The position numbers and the translations under genes were made by a program. The notes under the pieces were generated by a model, which worked only from the letters and a program-made list of their open reading frames with translations, was not told where the DNA came from and did not search any database. From positions 9,171 to 41,187 of the forward strand of contig JAPOYG010000032.1 of assembly GCA_026706755.1 (NCBI GenBank): a stretch of DNA of 32,017 bases, in the 5' to 3' direction. This DNA comes from Acidobacteriota bacterium (lineage in GTDB: Bacteria > Acidobacteriota > Vicinamibacteria > Vicinamibacterales > UBA8438). Position 1 is the stretch's first letter. Each line of letters opens with the position of its first letter. Positions 8,275 to 16,175 of this stretch are shown piece by piece.

Positions 8275-8296
8275 GATGGGCTGGACTTGGCCCATC
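8275..8296. other. Intergenic hairpin, 7-bp perfect stem
   Basis: GATGGGC (8275-8281) pairs perfectly with GCCCATC (8290-8296) around an 8-base loop. It lies 52 bases after the aminotransferase stop. There is no T tract, so it may be a weak terminator or a processing site. Confidence 0.4.
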
Positions 8297-8336
8297 ACTC
8301 GCAACATATGGGTCCGATCCGGCCCAAAAGGCGTTC

Positions 8337-8374
8337 CAAGGCGCAGGCTCCTGGCGCCTTTTGCGGGCGCCTTG
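8337..8374 (+). terminator. Hairpin with two competing 3' arms
   Basis: AAGGCGC (8338-8344) pairs with GCGCCTT (8354-8360), followed by two more T, which looks like a short intrinsic terminator for the aminotransferase gene. A second arm, GCGCCTTG (8367-8374), can pair with CAAGGCGC (8337-8344) instead, so the two structures exclude each other. It could be attenuator-like for the barrel gene downstream, or simply a duplicated arm. Confidence 0.4.
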
Positions 8375-8441
8375 AGGTGTTTGCGCGGGCTCCAAAGGCT
8401 GCATCGCACGTTCCCGGCGCAGACTCCCAGCGCCAATGGAC

Positions 8442-8447
8442 TAGAAT
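8442..8447 (+). promoter_or_regulatory. Possible -10 element before barrel-like gene
   Basis: TAGAAT, 17 bases before the ATG at 8465. No good -35 is visible. A start about 7 bases downstream would give a leader of about 10 bases. Confidence 0.3.
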
Positions 8448-8464
8448 CGGCGCGGCGTCGACGC

Positions 8465-9289
8465 ATGCCGGGAACCATGGCAGCCAGGAGAATCGGCCGG
8501 GGGCACGGGCGCGGGCACGCGGTGACGTTGGCCGCGGCGCTTCTGCTGCACGCCGGAACGGCCCTCGCCGAGCCTCCTCCGGAACCGCGCATCATACTGG
8601 GCACGACCGTCGGCGCCCAGTTCGTCAGGGACGCGTTCAGCCAGCACATCCCGCTCCGGCTGCACGGCGAGCAGGGCGAGTTCGCAGCGACATACGACGT
8701 GGCGGCGGGGCTGGCCCACGACTTCAGCGCCGCGGTGCGCGCGTGGGGTCCGCTGGCGCTCGGCGTCGAGCTGGCCAACTTCCGCAAGACGACCTCCACG
8801 GCCATCGAGGCGGACGTCCCCCACCCCGTGTTCCTGGGATTCGCACGCCGCCTGACCGCGTCGGTCGACGACGTGGTGCGGCGCGAGCAGGCCCTGCACC
8901 TGCAGGGGCAGTACTGGCGCGAGCTCTGGGGCACCCTGTTCGTGCGCTTCTTCGGCGGTCCGACCCTCTTCCGACTGCGCCACGACCTGGTGTCGGGCAT
9001 CGACGCTGCCGACGGGCCCACCTTCGACGACGTGACGCTCGCCGGCCATCGCACCGTCCGGCAGAGCCGAGCCGACTTCGGCTACAACGTCGGGTTGGAC
9101 GTGTCGTACTTCGGCCTCCAGCGACTCGGGTTCTTCGGCAGCCACGAGATCCTCGAGCGCATGGCGCTCGGCTTCGTGGTGCGGTACAGCCAGGGCACCT
9201 CCGCCATCCAGGTTTCCGGGGGGATCGTGCAGCCGGAGTACGAGCTCGGCGGCACCCACATCGGCGGCGGTCTGCGCGTCGCGTTCTGA
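8465..9289 (+). CDS. Secreted beta-barrel-like protein, family unknown
   Basis: Protein of 274 residues that I do not recognise as a named family. The N-terminus is basic, then a hydrophobic stretch 'VTLAAALLLHAGTALA' with a plausible signal-peptidase site after ALA. The mature part is built from alternating amphipathic strands (e.g. 'FAATYDVAAGLAHDF', 'ALGVELANFRK', 'GTLFVRFFGGPTLFRL', 'DFGYNVGLDVSYFG', 'ALGFVVRYSQG', 'HIGGGLRVAF') and ends in Phe, as outer-membrane barrels commonly do. I infer an outer-membrane protein of about 8-10 strands. The ATG at 8465 is chosen; ATG at 8477 is also possible and keeps the signal peptide. The longer upstream frame has no support. It is convergent with the M23 gene that follows. 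Confidence 0.72.
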   Translation: MPGTMAARRIGRGHGRGHAVTLAAALLLHAGTALAEPPPEPRIILGTTVGAQFVRDAFSQHIPLRLHGEQGEFAATYDVAAGLAHDFSAAVRAWGPLALGVELANFRKTTSTAIEADVPHPVFLGFARRLTASVDDVVRREQALHLQGQYWRELWGTLFVRFFGGPTLFRLRHDLVSGIDAADGPTFDDVTLAGHRTVRQSRADFGYNVGLDVSYFGLQRLGFFGSHEILERMALGFVVRYSQGTSAIQVSGGIVQPEYELGGTHIGGGLRVAF

Positions 9290-9301
9290 TCGAAGGGGGC
9301 C

Positions 9302-9322
9302 GGAACCCGCAACCGCGGGTCC
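9302..9322. terminator. Hairpin between convergent genes
   Basis: ACCCGC (9305-9310) and GCGGGT (9315-9320) form a 6-bp stem with a 4-base loop, extendable by GG/CC with a bulge. It lies between the barrel-like gene and the convergent M23 gene and could serve either. No T run on either side. Confidence 0.35.
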
Positions 9323-9370
9323 AGCTCCCGTCCCCGCCCGCGGCCCGAGGCGAAGGCGCCGCCGGCGGCC

Positions 9371-10258
9371 TCACTCGTGGGAGCGGGAGTCCGGGAACAG
9401 CTCCAGCAACGCCAGCGGATCGACGCGCGCCTCGTTCAGGCGCAGCGTCCAGTGCAGGTGTGCTCCGGTGACGCGGCCCGTGGCGCCGACGGCGCCGACC
9501 ACCTCCCCCCGCGCGACGAGATCGCCCTCGGCCACGTCGATCGTCGACAGGTGGGCGAAGTACGAATAGAGGCCCCAGCCGTGGTCGAGAATGACGACGT
9601 TGCCCGAGAAGTACTGGTTGCCGGTCAACACCACCCGTCCCCCGTTCGGCGCCCGAACCGGCGTGCCCGCGCCGGAGCGGAAATCGGTACCGCTGTGCGG
9701 GTTGCGCGGCTGCCCGTTGAATACGCTCCGGCGACCGAAGCTGCTGGTTGCCGGACCGGGAACCGGCTTGCGGAACCCCCCGCTCCAGAGCCGTTCCGCG
9801 CTCGACACCTCGAAGATCGCCGCGACCTCCTGCGCCTCGCGCTGGATGCGCGCCAGCACGTCCGGGGGCGGATCGACGTAGCGCGGGGCGACCCGCAGCC
9901 GGCGAGTAGGGAACTGCTTGGGCTCCACGGCCAGCTCGTACGTCTCCCGCACCTCCGTGCCGCCGGCGTCGACCTCCACCGCGACGGGCACGACGCCCGG
10001 CTCGGCGGTCAGATCGATGCCTACGAGCCCGCGCCACAGGCGCCCGTCCTCGACCGGGAACAGGCGGATGGACCTGCCCAATGCCGTCACGCGAGGCGCC
10101 GTGCCGCGTTCGGCCACCCGCACCTCGAGGACGACCACCTCGCCCGGATGGAGGGCCCGCGCGCGATGGGAGACTTCGAGGGCCGGGTCCTCCGCGACCG
10201 CGGAGGCAGCCCCTCCGAGGAGCAGCAGGGCGCCGGCAAGACACGTCAGTCGGGTCAT
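9371..10258 (-). CDS. Secreted M23 (LytM-type) metallopeptidase
   Basis: Periplasmic peptidase-fold protein of 295 residues. Signal peptide at 1-22 (hydrophobic core 'LAGALLLLGGAASA', cut near AVA-ED). An N-terminal beta domain (about 25-112) is followed by a helix (about 132-152) and the M23 domain (about 160-290). The zinc motifs are complete: HSGTD (His188, Asp192), His236 in FAHLS and HLH at 267-269, so it should be an active endopeptidase on peptidoglycan cross-bridges, unlike the degenerate LytM activators. ATG is preceded by GGTGAGGA, a fair ribosome-binding site. It lies 51 bases downstream of a second M23 gene on the same strand but has a possible promoter in that gap. Confidence 0.92.
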   Translation of the reverse strand: MTRLTCLAGALLLLGGAASAVAEDPALEVSHRARALHPGEVVVLEVRVAERGTAPRVTALGRSIRLFPVEDGRLWRGLVGIDLTAEPGVVPVAVEVDAGGTEVRETYELAVEPKQFPTRRLRVAPRYVDPPPDVLARIQREAQEVAAIFEVSSAERLWSGGFRKPVPGPATSSFGRRSVFNGQPRNPHSGTDFRSGAGTPVRAPNGGRVVLTGNQYFSGNVVILDHGWGLYSYFAHLSTIDVAEGDLVARGEVVGAVGATGRVTGAHLHWTLRLNEARVDPLALLELFPDSRSHE

Positions 10259-10284
10259 GGAGTCCTCACCGCCGCCGGAGCGCG

Positions 10285-10313
10285 ATAGTATGCGGTCGCA
10301 GGACGGCAGTCAT
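10285..10313 (-). promoter_or_regulatory. Promoter for secreted M23 gene
   Basis: Minus strand: ATGACT (10308-10313; 4 of 6 match to TTGACA), 17-base spacer, TACTAT (10285-10290; 4 of 6 match to TATAAT), with the ATG 26 bases further on. The -35 overlaps the stop region of the upstream M23 gene. Confidence 0.45.
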
Positions 10314-11362
10314 CGCGGTTGACCGGCGGGCGCCGGCGGAGTGAGCCGCTCGACGATCTGGCCCACGTAGCGGCGCGCGCGATGTCCTCCCTCCGGCATT
10401 CCGCGCGCAACCGGGACGCCTGCCTGCGTGTAGTCGTGAAAGTAGAACGGAATACCCTCGCCGAAGTAGACGCGCGTGGAATCCTGCAGGTGCAGGTGGA
10501 CGTGGGGCTCGCTGCTGTTGCCCGAGTTGCCGACGCTTCCGAGCACCTGCCCCGCCACGACCCGGTCTCCTGCCTGCACCGTCACCGAACCCGGCTGCAG
10601 GTGACCGATGAAGAGGTACTCGTCCGGGGCCACCTCCAGGCCGACGTGGTTCCCGAGCCCGGCCAGCCCCCAGCGCGGCTCGCCGATCTCGACTTCCGGC
10701 TCGCCGTCGCTCGCGGCGAAGACGACGCCGGATGCGGGCGCGCGGACCGGCAGGCCGTACGCGTAGTAGTCGTCCAGCTCCGCGCCGGATCCCTCGAAGC
10801 TCCTTCCGTCGCGGGTGACCAGCAGGTCGTAGGCCCAGCGCTGGTCCGGCAGGAATACGTGGTAGTTGACGTCCGAGTCGCCGCCGCCCCAGGCGACGGT
10901 CACCGGCCCGTCGAGCGGCAGGCGGAAGACGACCTCGCTCGGTCGGTCATCGTAGGACGACGGGTAGGCTTCGTAGGTCGGCAGCGTGAAGATGACGAAG
11001 ATGAGGCCGGCGTAGCCCAGCACGTGCCAGCGGTTGACGCCGTGCTTCCACCGCCGCGCCGACAGGAGGGAGCCGACGAGCAGGACCGCGGCGGCGGCCG
11101 CGAGCAGGACCGGCCCCGCGTACCACAGCCAGAGCCCGATCTGGCCGAGGCGCGCCCTGAGGACACCCAGCACGGCCAGGTGCCCGACGAGCACGATCGG
11201 GACGACGCGGACCCACCAGTCGACCGCCGTCCGCTGGGCGGGGTCGCGGCGCGGCATCGGCCGCAACGGGGTGCCTCGCCACGTCCGGCCCCCGGGACCG
11301 CGCGGACTGCCCCGAGCGGCGTCGTCCGTTCGCTCAGACCGCTCCTTCTCGCCTGGCCGCAT
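10310..11362 (-). CDS. Membrane-anchored M23 family peptidase
   Basis: Protein of 350 residues with a charged N-terminus, three transmembrane segments (about 50-68, 77-100, 112-130) and an extracytoplasmic M23 domain from about 150. Visible M23 elements are '[15 protein letters not shown]', '[12 protein letters not shown]', 'GNHVGLEV', '[10 protein letters not shown]' and the C-terminal '[10 protein letters not shown]'. In the first motif the spacing between His and Asp is longer than the classical HxxxD, as in the 'QRYAYD' subgroup, so activity is likely but less certain. The ATG at 11362 has AGGAGG close upstream but overlaps frc by 29 bases; ATG at 11257 would remove 35 low-complexity residues and is the alternative. 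Substrate presumed to be peptidoglycan. Confidence 0.82.
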   Translation of the reverse strand: MRPGEKERSERTDDAARGSPRGPGGRTWRGTPLRPMPRRDPAQRTAVDWWVRVVPIVLVGHLAVLGVLRARLGQIGLWLWYAGPVLLAAAAAVLLVGSLLSARRWKHGVNRWHVLGYAGLIFVIFTLPTYEAYPSSYDDRPSEVVFRLPLDGPVTVAWGGGDSDVNYHVFLPDQRWAYDLLVTRDGRSFEGSGAELDDYYAYGLPVRAPASGVVFAASDGEPEVEIGEPRWGLAGLGNHVGLEVAPDEYLFIGHLQPGSVTVQAGDRVVAGQVLGSVGNSGNSSEPHVHLHLQDSTRVYFGEGIPFYFHDYTQAGVPVARGMPEGGHRARRYVGQIVERLTPPAPAGQPR

Positions 11363-12578
11363 CGACCTCCTGCGCGTCCATCCCCAGTACTTCCCGGAGC
11401 ACTTCGCTCGTGTGCTCGCCGAGCAACGGCGACCGGACCACCTCGGCCGGTGAGGCCGACAGCTTGACGGGGTTGCCGACGGTCAGGTACGGCCCCCGCT
11501 CCGGATGGTCCACCTCGACCACGGTGCCCGTGGCCCGCAGCGAGGGTTCCTCGGCCAGCTCCTTCATCGAGAGCACGGGACCGCAGGGGACGTTCAGGGG
11601 GTTCAGGATCTCCATCACCTCGAACTTGGTCCGCGTCACGGTCCACTTCTCGATCTCGGCGAACATCCGGTCGAGCTTCGGCAGGCGCGCGGCGGGTGTG
11701 CTCCAGTCCTCGTCCTCGAGCCAGTCCGCGCGTCCGATGGCGCGCGCCAGACCGTCGAAGGCCGCCGCCTGGGTGATGACGTAGATGTAGGCGTTGGGGT
11801 CGGTCTCCCACCCCTTGCACTTGACGATCCAGCCCGGCTGACCGCCGCCCGATGCGTTGCCGGACCGCGGGGTGGCGTCGCCGAACGTGCCGTTCGGATA
11901 CTGCGGGTACTCCTTCAGGGGACCGTGGGCGAGCCGCTGCTGGTCGCGGAGCTTCACGCGGCAGAGGTTCAGCACGCCGTCCTGCATCGCGCACTCGACG
12001 CGCTGCCCGCGTCCCGTCTTCTCCCGCTGGAAGAGTGCCGTCACGATTCCCAGGGCCAGGTGCAGCCCCGTTCCCGAGTCACCGATCTGCGCCCCCGTCA
12101 CCAGCGGTGGACCGTCGTCGAATCCGGTCGTGCTGGCCCCTCCTCCGGTGCACTGGGCGACGTTCTCGTAGACCTTGCAGTCCTCGTAGGGACCCGGGCC
12201 GAAGCCCTTGACGGACGCATAGATCAGTCGTGGGTTGATCTCCTGGATGCGCTCCCAGGAGAAGCCCATCCGATCGAGCGCGCCGGGGGCGAAGTTCTCG
12301 CACAGGACGTCGCACGCCTCGATGAGCCGGGTGAAGATGGCGCGCCCGGTCTCGTGCTTCGTGTTGAGCGTGACGCTGCGCTTGTTGTGGTTCAGCATCG
12401 TGAAGTACAGGCTGTCCACGTCGGGGATGTCCTGCAGTTGGCGACGCGTGGCATCGCCGGTCCCCGGACGCTCGACCTTGATCACGTCGGCGCCGAACCA
12501 GGCCAGCAGTTGCGTGCACGTCGGACCCGACTGCACGTGGGTCATGTCGAGGATGCGTACTCCCTCCAGGGCCTTCAT
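11334..12578 (-). CDS. frc: Formyl-CoA:oxalate CoA-transferase (CaiB/BaiF, class III)
   Basis: Family III CoA-transferase of 414 residues that would move CoA from formyl-CoA to oxalate. Beyond the CaiB/BaiF fold, it matches the Frc subfamily closely: '[10 protein letters not shown]' with Gln17, '[13 protein letters not shown]', '[13 protein letters not shown]', '[12 protein letters not shown]' with Glu138, catalytic Asp167 in '[13 protein letters not shown]', '[19 protein letters not shown]' and the flexible 'GGGQPGW' loop. These correspond to the known active-site residues of Oxalobacter FRC. The usual partner, oxalyl-CoA decarboxylase, is absent from the window. It lies 33 bases after the PanE-family gene on the same strand. 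ATG is preceded by GGACGGAG. Subfamily call strong; a different acyl acceptor cannot be excluded from sequence alone. Confidence 0.9.
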   Translation of the reverse strand: MKALEGVRILDMTHVQSGPTCTQLLAWFGADVIKVERPGTGDATRRQLQDIPDVDSLYFTMLNHNKRSVTLNTKHETGRAIFTRLIEACDVLCENFAPGALDRMGFSWERIQEINPRLIYASVKGFGPGPYEDCKVYENVAQCTGGGASTTGFDDGPPLVTGAQIGDSGTGLHLALGIVTALFQREKTGRGQRVECAMQDGVLNLCRVKLRDQQRLAHGPLKEYPQYPNGTFGDATPRSGNASGGGQPGWIVKCKGWETDPNAYIYVITQAAAFDGLARAIGRADWLEDEDWSTPAARLPKLDRMFAEIEKWTVTRTKFEVMEILNPLNVPCGPVLSMKELAEEPSLRATGTVVEVDHPERGPYLTVGNPVKLSASPAEVVRSPLLGEHTSEVLREVLGMDAQEVDAARREGAV

Positions 12579-12611
12579 CGCTGTCTCCGTCCCGTCGAAA
12601 CCGGCTCCGGC

Positions 12612-13616
12612 CTAGCGGGGCGCGCCCCGAATCCGGAGTCCTTCGCTCTGCATCGTCTCGTTCAACAGGCTCACGCAGGCATGGATCGCGCGCAGGGTCG
12701 GCACTTCGACCCCCGTCATCTCCGCCAGCTCGACCACCACGCCGAGCATGCCGTCGACCTCGAGCGGCTTTCCCGCCTCGACGTCCTGCAGCATCGAGGT
12801 CTTGTGCTTGCCGACGCTCTCCGCGCCGGCGATGCGGCGCTCCAGCGGCACCCGAAATCCTGCCCCGAGACGCTCGCCTACCGCCTGGGCCTCGGTCATC
12901 ATCGCCGTGGCCAGCTTGCGGGTTCCGGGGAACCGACAGATGTCGACCAGCGTGGCATGCGTCAACGCGCTGATCGGATTGAACGTCAGGTTGCCCCAGA
13001 GCTTCAACCAGATCTCGGAGCGGATGTCCTCGAGGACGCGCGACTTGAAGCCCGCTCCGGCGAAGACCTCGGACACGGAGCGGACGCGGTCCGACAGCGA
13101 TCCGTCGAGCTCGCCGAGCGGAAACCGGTTGCCCTCGACGTGTCGAATGACTCCCGGTTCCGCGACGATCGCCGCGGGATAGGCGATGCAGCCGATGATC
13201 CGATCCGGGTCGACGGCGCCCAAGAGCACGCCGCCCGGATCCACCGTCTCGACGACGCGGCCCGCGTACTCCCCGCCGAGCTTCTGGAAGTACCACCAGG
13301 GGATCCCGTTCTGCAGGGTCACCACGACGGAATCGGCCCCGAAGAGCACGGGCAGATCGTCGACGACGGCGGCGATCTGGTGCGCCTTGAGGGCCAGGAG
13401 CACGAGCTCGTGCGGTCCGAGATCGCGGATGCGGTCGGTTGCCGCGAGGTCGCCGGCGACCAGCTCCTGCTCGGCCTCCACGAGCTTCAGTCCCCGAGCC
13501 CGGATCGCGGCCAGGTGCGGGCCGCGCGCGATCACGGAGACCTGATGCCCCGCATGGGCCAGACGCACGGCCATATAGCCGCCGATGGCGCCGGCCCCGA
13601 CGACACATATCTTCAT
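12612..13616 (-). CDS. panE: 2-dehydropantoate 2-reductase family protein
   Basis: NADPH-dependent reductase of the ketopantoate reductase family, 334 residues. The Rossmann motif is at the N-terminus (VVGAGAIGGYMA), followed by 'VSVIARG', 'LKAHQ', 'LQNGIPWW' and the C-terminal helical domain with 'EIWLKLWGNLTFNPISAL' (family catalytic Lys region). PanE reduces 2-dehydropantoate to pantoate for CoA biosynthesis, but the family holds many paralogues of unknown substrate, and its position before frc makes a separate 2-oxo acid role possible. ATG at 13616 is chosen because it begins the Rossmann strand directly and GGGAGCG lies 11 bases before it; a TTG 33 codons upstream only adds low-complexity sequence. 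Family certain, substrate not. Confidence 0.85.
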   Translation of the reverse strand: MKICVVGAGAIGGYMAVRLAHAGHQVSVIARGPHLAAIRARGLKLVEAEQELVAGDLAATDRIRDLGPHELVLLALKAHQIAAVVDDLPVLFGADSVVVTLQNGIPWWYFQKLGGEYAGRVVETVDPGGVLLGAVDPDRIIGCIAYPAAIVAEPGVIRHVEGNRFPLGELDGSLSDRVRSVSEVFAGAGFKSRVLEDIRSEIWLKLWGNLTFNPISALTHATLVDICRFPGTRKLATAMMTEAQAVGERLGAGFRVPLERRIAGAESVGKHKTSMLQDVEAGKPLEVDGMLGVVVELAEMTGVEVPTLRAIHACVSLLNETMQSEGLRIRGAPR

Positions 13617-13704
13617 GGGACGGCCATCGCTCCCTGGGAATGCCCGCCGGGACGAACCGGGAGCGTCGCGACCGCGCCCGCCCGCATCGCGAGGAAAGCT
13701 CGGC

Positions 13705-15183
13705 TCACCCGCCAAACAGCGTCACCCCGAACACACGGGCCAGGATCACGATGGCGGTCAGGCCGGTGAAGACGGCCAGACTGAGCCAGGCGAACCCGCG
13801 CTCGAGCAGCGACGGATAGAAGACCTCGTCGGTCTTCGGAATCACCGTGAGGCAGTAGTACAGGTTCAGGAAGAAGACGACCGGGGCCACGAACAGCGCC
13901 AGGGCCGACGCGACCAGCACGAGCCAGACCGGACGCGGCACGCCCGCGATGATCGCCACCGAGGCGACCAGCGAGTAGAACATGGTCAGCCGGTAGATGT
14001 TGAACTCCGAATACCAGCGGCGGCGGTGTTCCTCGCCGAGATCCTCCTGCGCCACGCCGGAGAGGGCCGCCGTAGGGCGGAACAGGTTGCGGCAGCAGGC
14101 GCCGACCACGCGCGGCCAGCCGTCGAAGTAGTTGAACGCGGTCGAGAACGTCGCGGCGAAGGCGCCGATGATGAAGACGAGCATCATGGCCGGCCCCACG
14201 CTGTCCGTGAAGATGCGGGCGATCTCGCCCATGACGGCGTTGCCCTCGACCGGGCTGGGATACAGCCACACCGCGGCCAGCAGCAGGAACAGCGACGCGA
14301 TCACGAACGACACCACGTGGCCGAGCCCGAAGTCGAGCTGGGCGATCCGGAACCAGCGCCGGCAGTACTCGCGGGCGTGCTCCGGCAGGGCCGTGGTGTC
14401 GACCTGCAGATCGGCGCGGCGGGCGCGCATCGGATCGAAGGCGGGGGCGAGCCCCATGCGCTCGAGCCGCTCGCGGATGAGCCCCATGCCGACCCGCTTG
14501 GCCTTGCCCCACTCCGAAGCCTGCAGCGAGACGTCGATGCCGGTCGGGAGCAGACCGAGAAAGGCGGCGATGATCAGCCACGAGCCACCGGGGATCTCGA
14601 CTTGCACGTAGTGGGCCAGCGCGCCGAAGGGCGCCGGATCGACCACGTAGACGCCGACCGTCGACAGGAACAGGATGCCGGCCAGCACCTTGGTGACCTG
14701 CTCCATCACGCTGTAGCGGCCCAGGAGCAGCAGCGCCACCGCCGCAACGCCGAGCACGAGCCCGTACACGGGAATCGGCACCGGCAGCCCCATCTGCTCG
14801 CTGAACACGAAGTACAGCACCGCGGCCGCCGCCACCAGGCGCCCCGCCTGCCCCAGGGCACACTGGACGAGCGTCGTCACCAGCACGTACCACAGCGGCC
14901 ACTTGCCGGGCGCCGTCGAGTAGGCGTCGAGCATGCTCCGGCCGGTGGCGTTCGTGAACCGGAACGCCATCTCGAAGCCGTGATACTTGAAGATGTACGC
15001 GACCGGAATGCACCACAGGAGCGCGAACTCGAAGCGCCCGCCCGCGACCGGCGCCGTCACGAGGTGCGACGTGCCGATCCCGGTCATCATCAGGATGAGA
15101 CCGGGGCCGAAGCTGCGAGCGAGCCCGCGCACGCTGGTGTCGGGCAGGGGCAGCGCGTCGAGCTGCTCACGGTCGCTCGCCAT
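13705..15183 (-). CDS. NRAMP-related membrane transporter, metal motifs replaced
   Basis: Inner-membrane protein of 492 residues with about 11-12 hydrophobic segments. The N-terminus 'LARSFGPGLILMMTGIGTSHL' has the layout of NRAMP TM1, but the canonical DPGN is absent (GIGTSH instead). In the TM6 region the canonical MPH is replaced by LPTGIDVS, followed by a charged loop ('ASEWGKAKR'). The residues that hold Mn2+/Fe2+ in NRAMP are therefore missing, and the true substrate is unknown; relatives moving Mg2+, Al3+ or something non-metal are possible. ATG at 15183 is chosen: TAGGAT lies exactly 7 bases upstream and no ribosome-binding site is seen, fitting a leaderless mRNA. The panE-family gene follows after 88 bases. 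Confidence 0.8.
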   Translation of the reverse strand: MASDREQLDALPLPDTSVRGLARSFGPGLILMMTGIGTSHLVTAPVAGGRFEFALLWCIPVAYIFKYHGFEMAFRFTNATGRSMLDAYSTAPGKWPLWYVLVTTLVQCALGQAGRLVAAAAVLYFVFSEQMGLPVPIPVYGLVLGVAAVALLLLGRYSVMEQVTKVLAGILFLSTVGVYVVDPAPFGALAHYVQVEIPGGSWLIIAAFLGLLPTGIDVSLQASEWGKAKRVGMGLIRERLERMGLAPAFDPMRARRADLQVDTTALPEHAREYCRRWFRIAQLDFGLGHVVSFVIASLFLLLAAVWLYPSPVEGNAVMGEIARIFTDSVGPAMMLVFIIGAFAATFSTAFNYFDGWPRVVGACCRNLFRPTAALSGVAQEDLGEEHRRRWYSEFNIYRLTMFYSLVASVAIIAGVPRPVWLVLVASALALFVAPVVFFLNLYYCLTVIPKTDEVFYPSLLERGFAWLSLAVFTGLTAIVILARVFGVTLFGG

Positions 15184-15190
15184 GCGCGGG

Positions 15191-15196
15191 ATCCTA
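15191..15196 (-). promoter_or_regulatory. Probable -10 element, leaderless start of NRAMP-related gene
   Basis: TAGGAT on the minus strand, exactly 7 bases before the ATG at 15183. No Shine-Dalgarno sequence fits between. Confidence 0.55.
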
Positions 15197-15269
15197 TCAG
15201 ACGGCGCGCGCCCCACCGGGCGCGCGGGCGACCGCACGGGGCGCTCCGCGGCCGGAGTCTGGCGAACCG

Positions 15270-15307
15270 AAAAAACTCCCCGCCGCGCCCGTCAGGTCGC
15301 CCGGCGG
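15270..15307 (-). terminator. Possible intrinsic terminator after Cld-family gene
   Basis: On the minus strand CCGCCG (15302-15307) and CGGCGG (15280-15285) can pair around a 16-base loop that holds the stop codon; GGAG and a run of six T (15270-15275) follow. It is the only hairpin-plus-T-tract of this kind that I see in the window. Confidence 0.4.
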
Positions 15308-16065
15308 TCGGTCGGGAGGGGGGCCTGGAACAGGACCCGGCCGACGAAGAAGGGCCCCATGGCCTGGATGAACTCGGCCGTCTGGCGGGTCGCCCGCATG
15401 TCCTTGACGAGTCGGGACAGGGGAAACAGGTCCGGACCGATCAGGCCGATCACGAACTCGTTGTCGTCCCGGTCGAGGCCGTGGCACTCCAGGCGCACGT
15501 CCACGGCATGGCCGGCTTCGCCGTAGCGGCGGCCCAGCATGCCGTGCTCCATCAGGATCTTGCCCTGCTCGGCCCGCGGCAGCCGGTTGAAGGCCCCGAT
15601 TCGGCGCAGCGGATACCAGACCGCCCATGGGTATCCCGGATTGAGCGCGTTGCGGGGGACCTTGCGCAGCAGGAAGTCGGCGAGGTCCGGCTCGCGGCCC
15701 GAGGAGTACGTGCGGCCGAGCATCGTGAAGTCCGGACGCGGCGTCAGGGCGGCGAACGGTTGCCCGACGAGCAGCGCGCGGCCGGCCCCTGCGAACACCG
15801 CGGGGTCCTCGTCCATCAGCAGCACGCCGACACCGCGGGGGTCGTTCAGGTCCGCGTACACTACGGCGTCGAGGCCGCTCCGCTGCACCGCGTCGACGAC
15901 GCTCCCGGTGCTCAGGCATCCGGTGAACACGTGAAGCTGCACGAACAGGCGGCGCTCCAGCGTCTGCGCCTGTCCGCGCACGGGCGCGCCGTGCTCGCGG
16001 AGATCGGGCGCCCCGTCCTCGGCCGGAGCGGGGCGGGCGGTTACCGCGGCCGCGTCATCGTGCAT
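15292..16065 (-). CDS. Chlorite dismutase-family heme protein (HemQ-like)
   Basis: Protein of 257 residues in the dimeric alpha+beta Cld superfamily. The C-terminal half carries the family core: 'VWYPLRR' with Tyr151, 'HGMLGRRYGEAG' with His174 as expected proximal heme ligand, and the closing 'AEFIQAMGPFFVGRVLF'. Tyr and His at these places correspond to the catalytic Tyr and heme His of coproheme decarboxylase (HemQ/ChdC), so a role in heme b formation from coproheme is the first guess. True chlorite dismutase is less likely, but the distal pocket cannot be settled by eye. The first 35 residues are a non-conserved tail. Start: ATG at 16065 with TAGAAT 7 bases upstream and no ribosome-binding site. 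No other heme-pathway genes are in the window. Confidence 0.85.
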   Translation of the reverse strand: MHDDAAAVTARPAPAEDGAPDLREHGAPVRGQAQTLERRLFVQLHVFTGCLSTGSVVDAVQRSGLDAVVYADLNDPRGVGVLLMDEDPAVFAGAGRALLVGQPFAALTPRPDFTMLGRTYSSGREPDLADFLLRKVPRNALNPGYPWAVWYPLRRIGAFNRLPRAEQGKILMEHGMLGRRYGEAGHAVDVRLECHGLDRDDNEFVIGLIGPDLFPLSRLVKDMRATRQTAEFIQAMGPFFVGRVLFQAPLPTDRRAT

Positions 16066-16072
16066 GGGCGGG

Positions 16073-16078
16073 ATTCTA
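16073..16078 (-). promoter_or_regulatory. Probable -10 element, leaderless start of Cld-family gene
   Basis: TAGAAT (5 of 6 match to TATAAT) on the minus strand, exactly 7 bases before the ATG at 16065. The intervening CCCGCCC cannot act as a ribosome-binding site. Confidence 0.6.
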
Positions 16079-16175
16079 CACCGGCGCCTCGTCGGCGCCC
16101 GGTGGGCCGGCGCCCCGGCCGGGCGGCGGGCGCCGTCCGCGTGCCGCGCGGCCGCTCGAGCGGCGCGAAGGCCGT

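Noticed and set aside
7706-8464. Longer barrel-like protein beginning inside the aminotransferase gene
   Set aside because: The extra part is an out-of-frame shadow of the aminotransferase gene; the signal peptide begins only after 8465.
9-9289. Horizontal transfer of a block by base composition
   Set aside because: GC content and codon use look even over all genes; only short intergenic stretches such as 8260-8340 are less GC-rich.
15292-16065. True chlorite dismutase and perchlorate respiration
   Set aside because: No perchlorate reductase genes nearby, and the Tyr/His pattern fits the HemQ type better.
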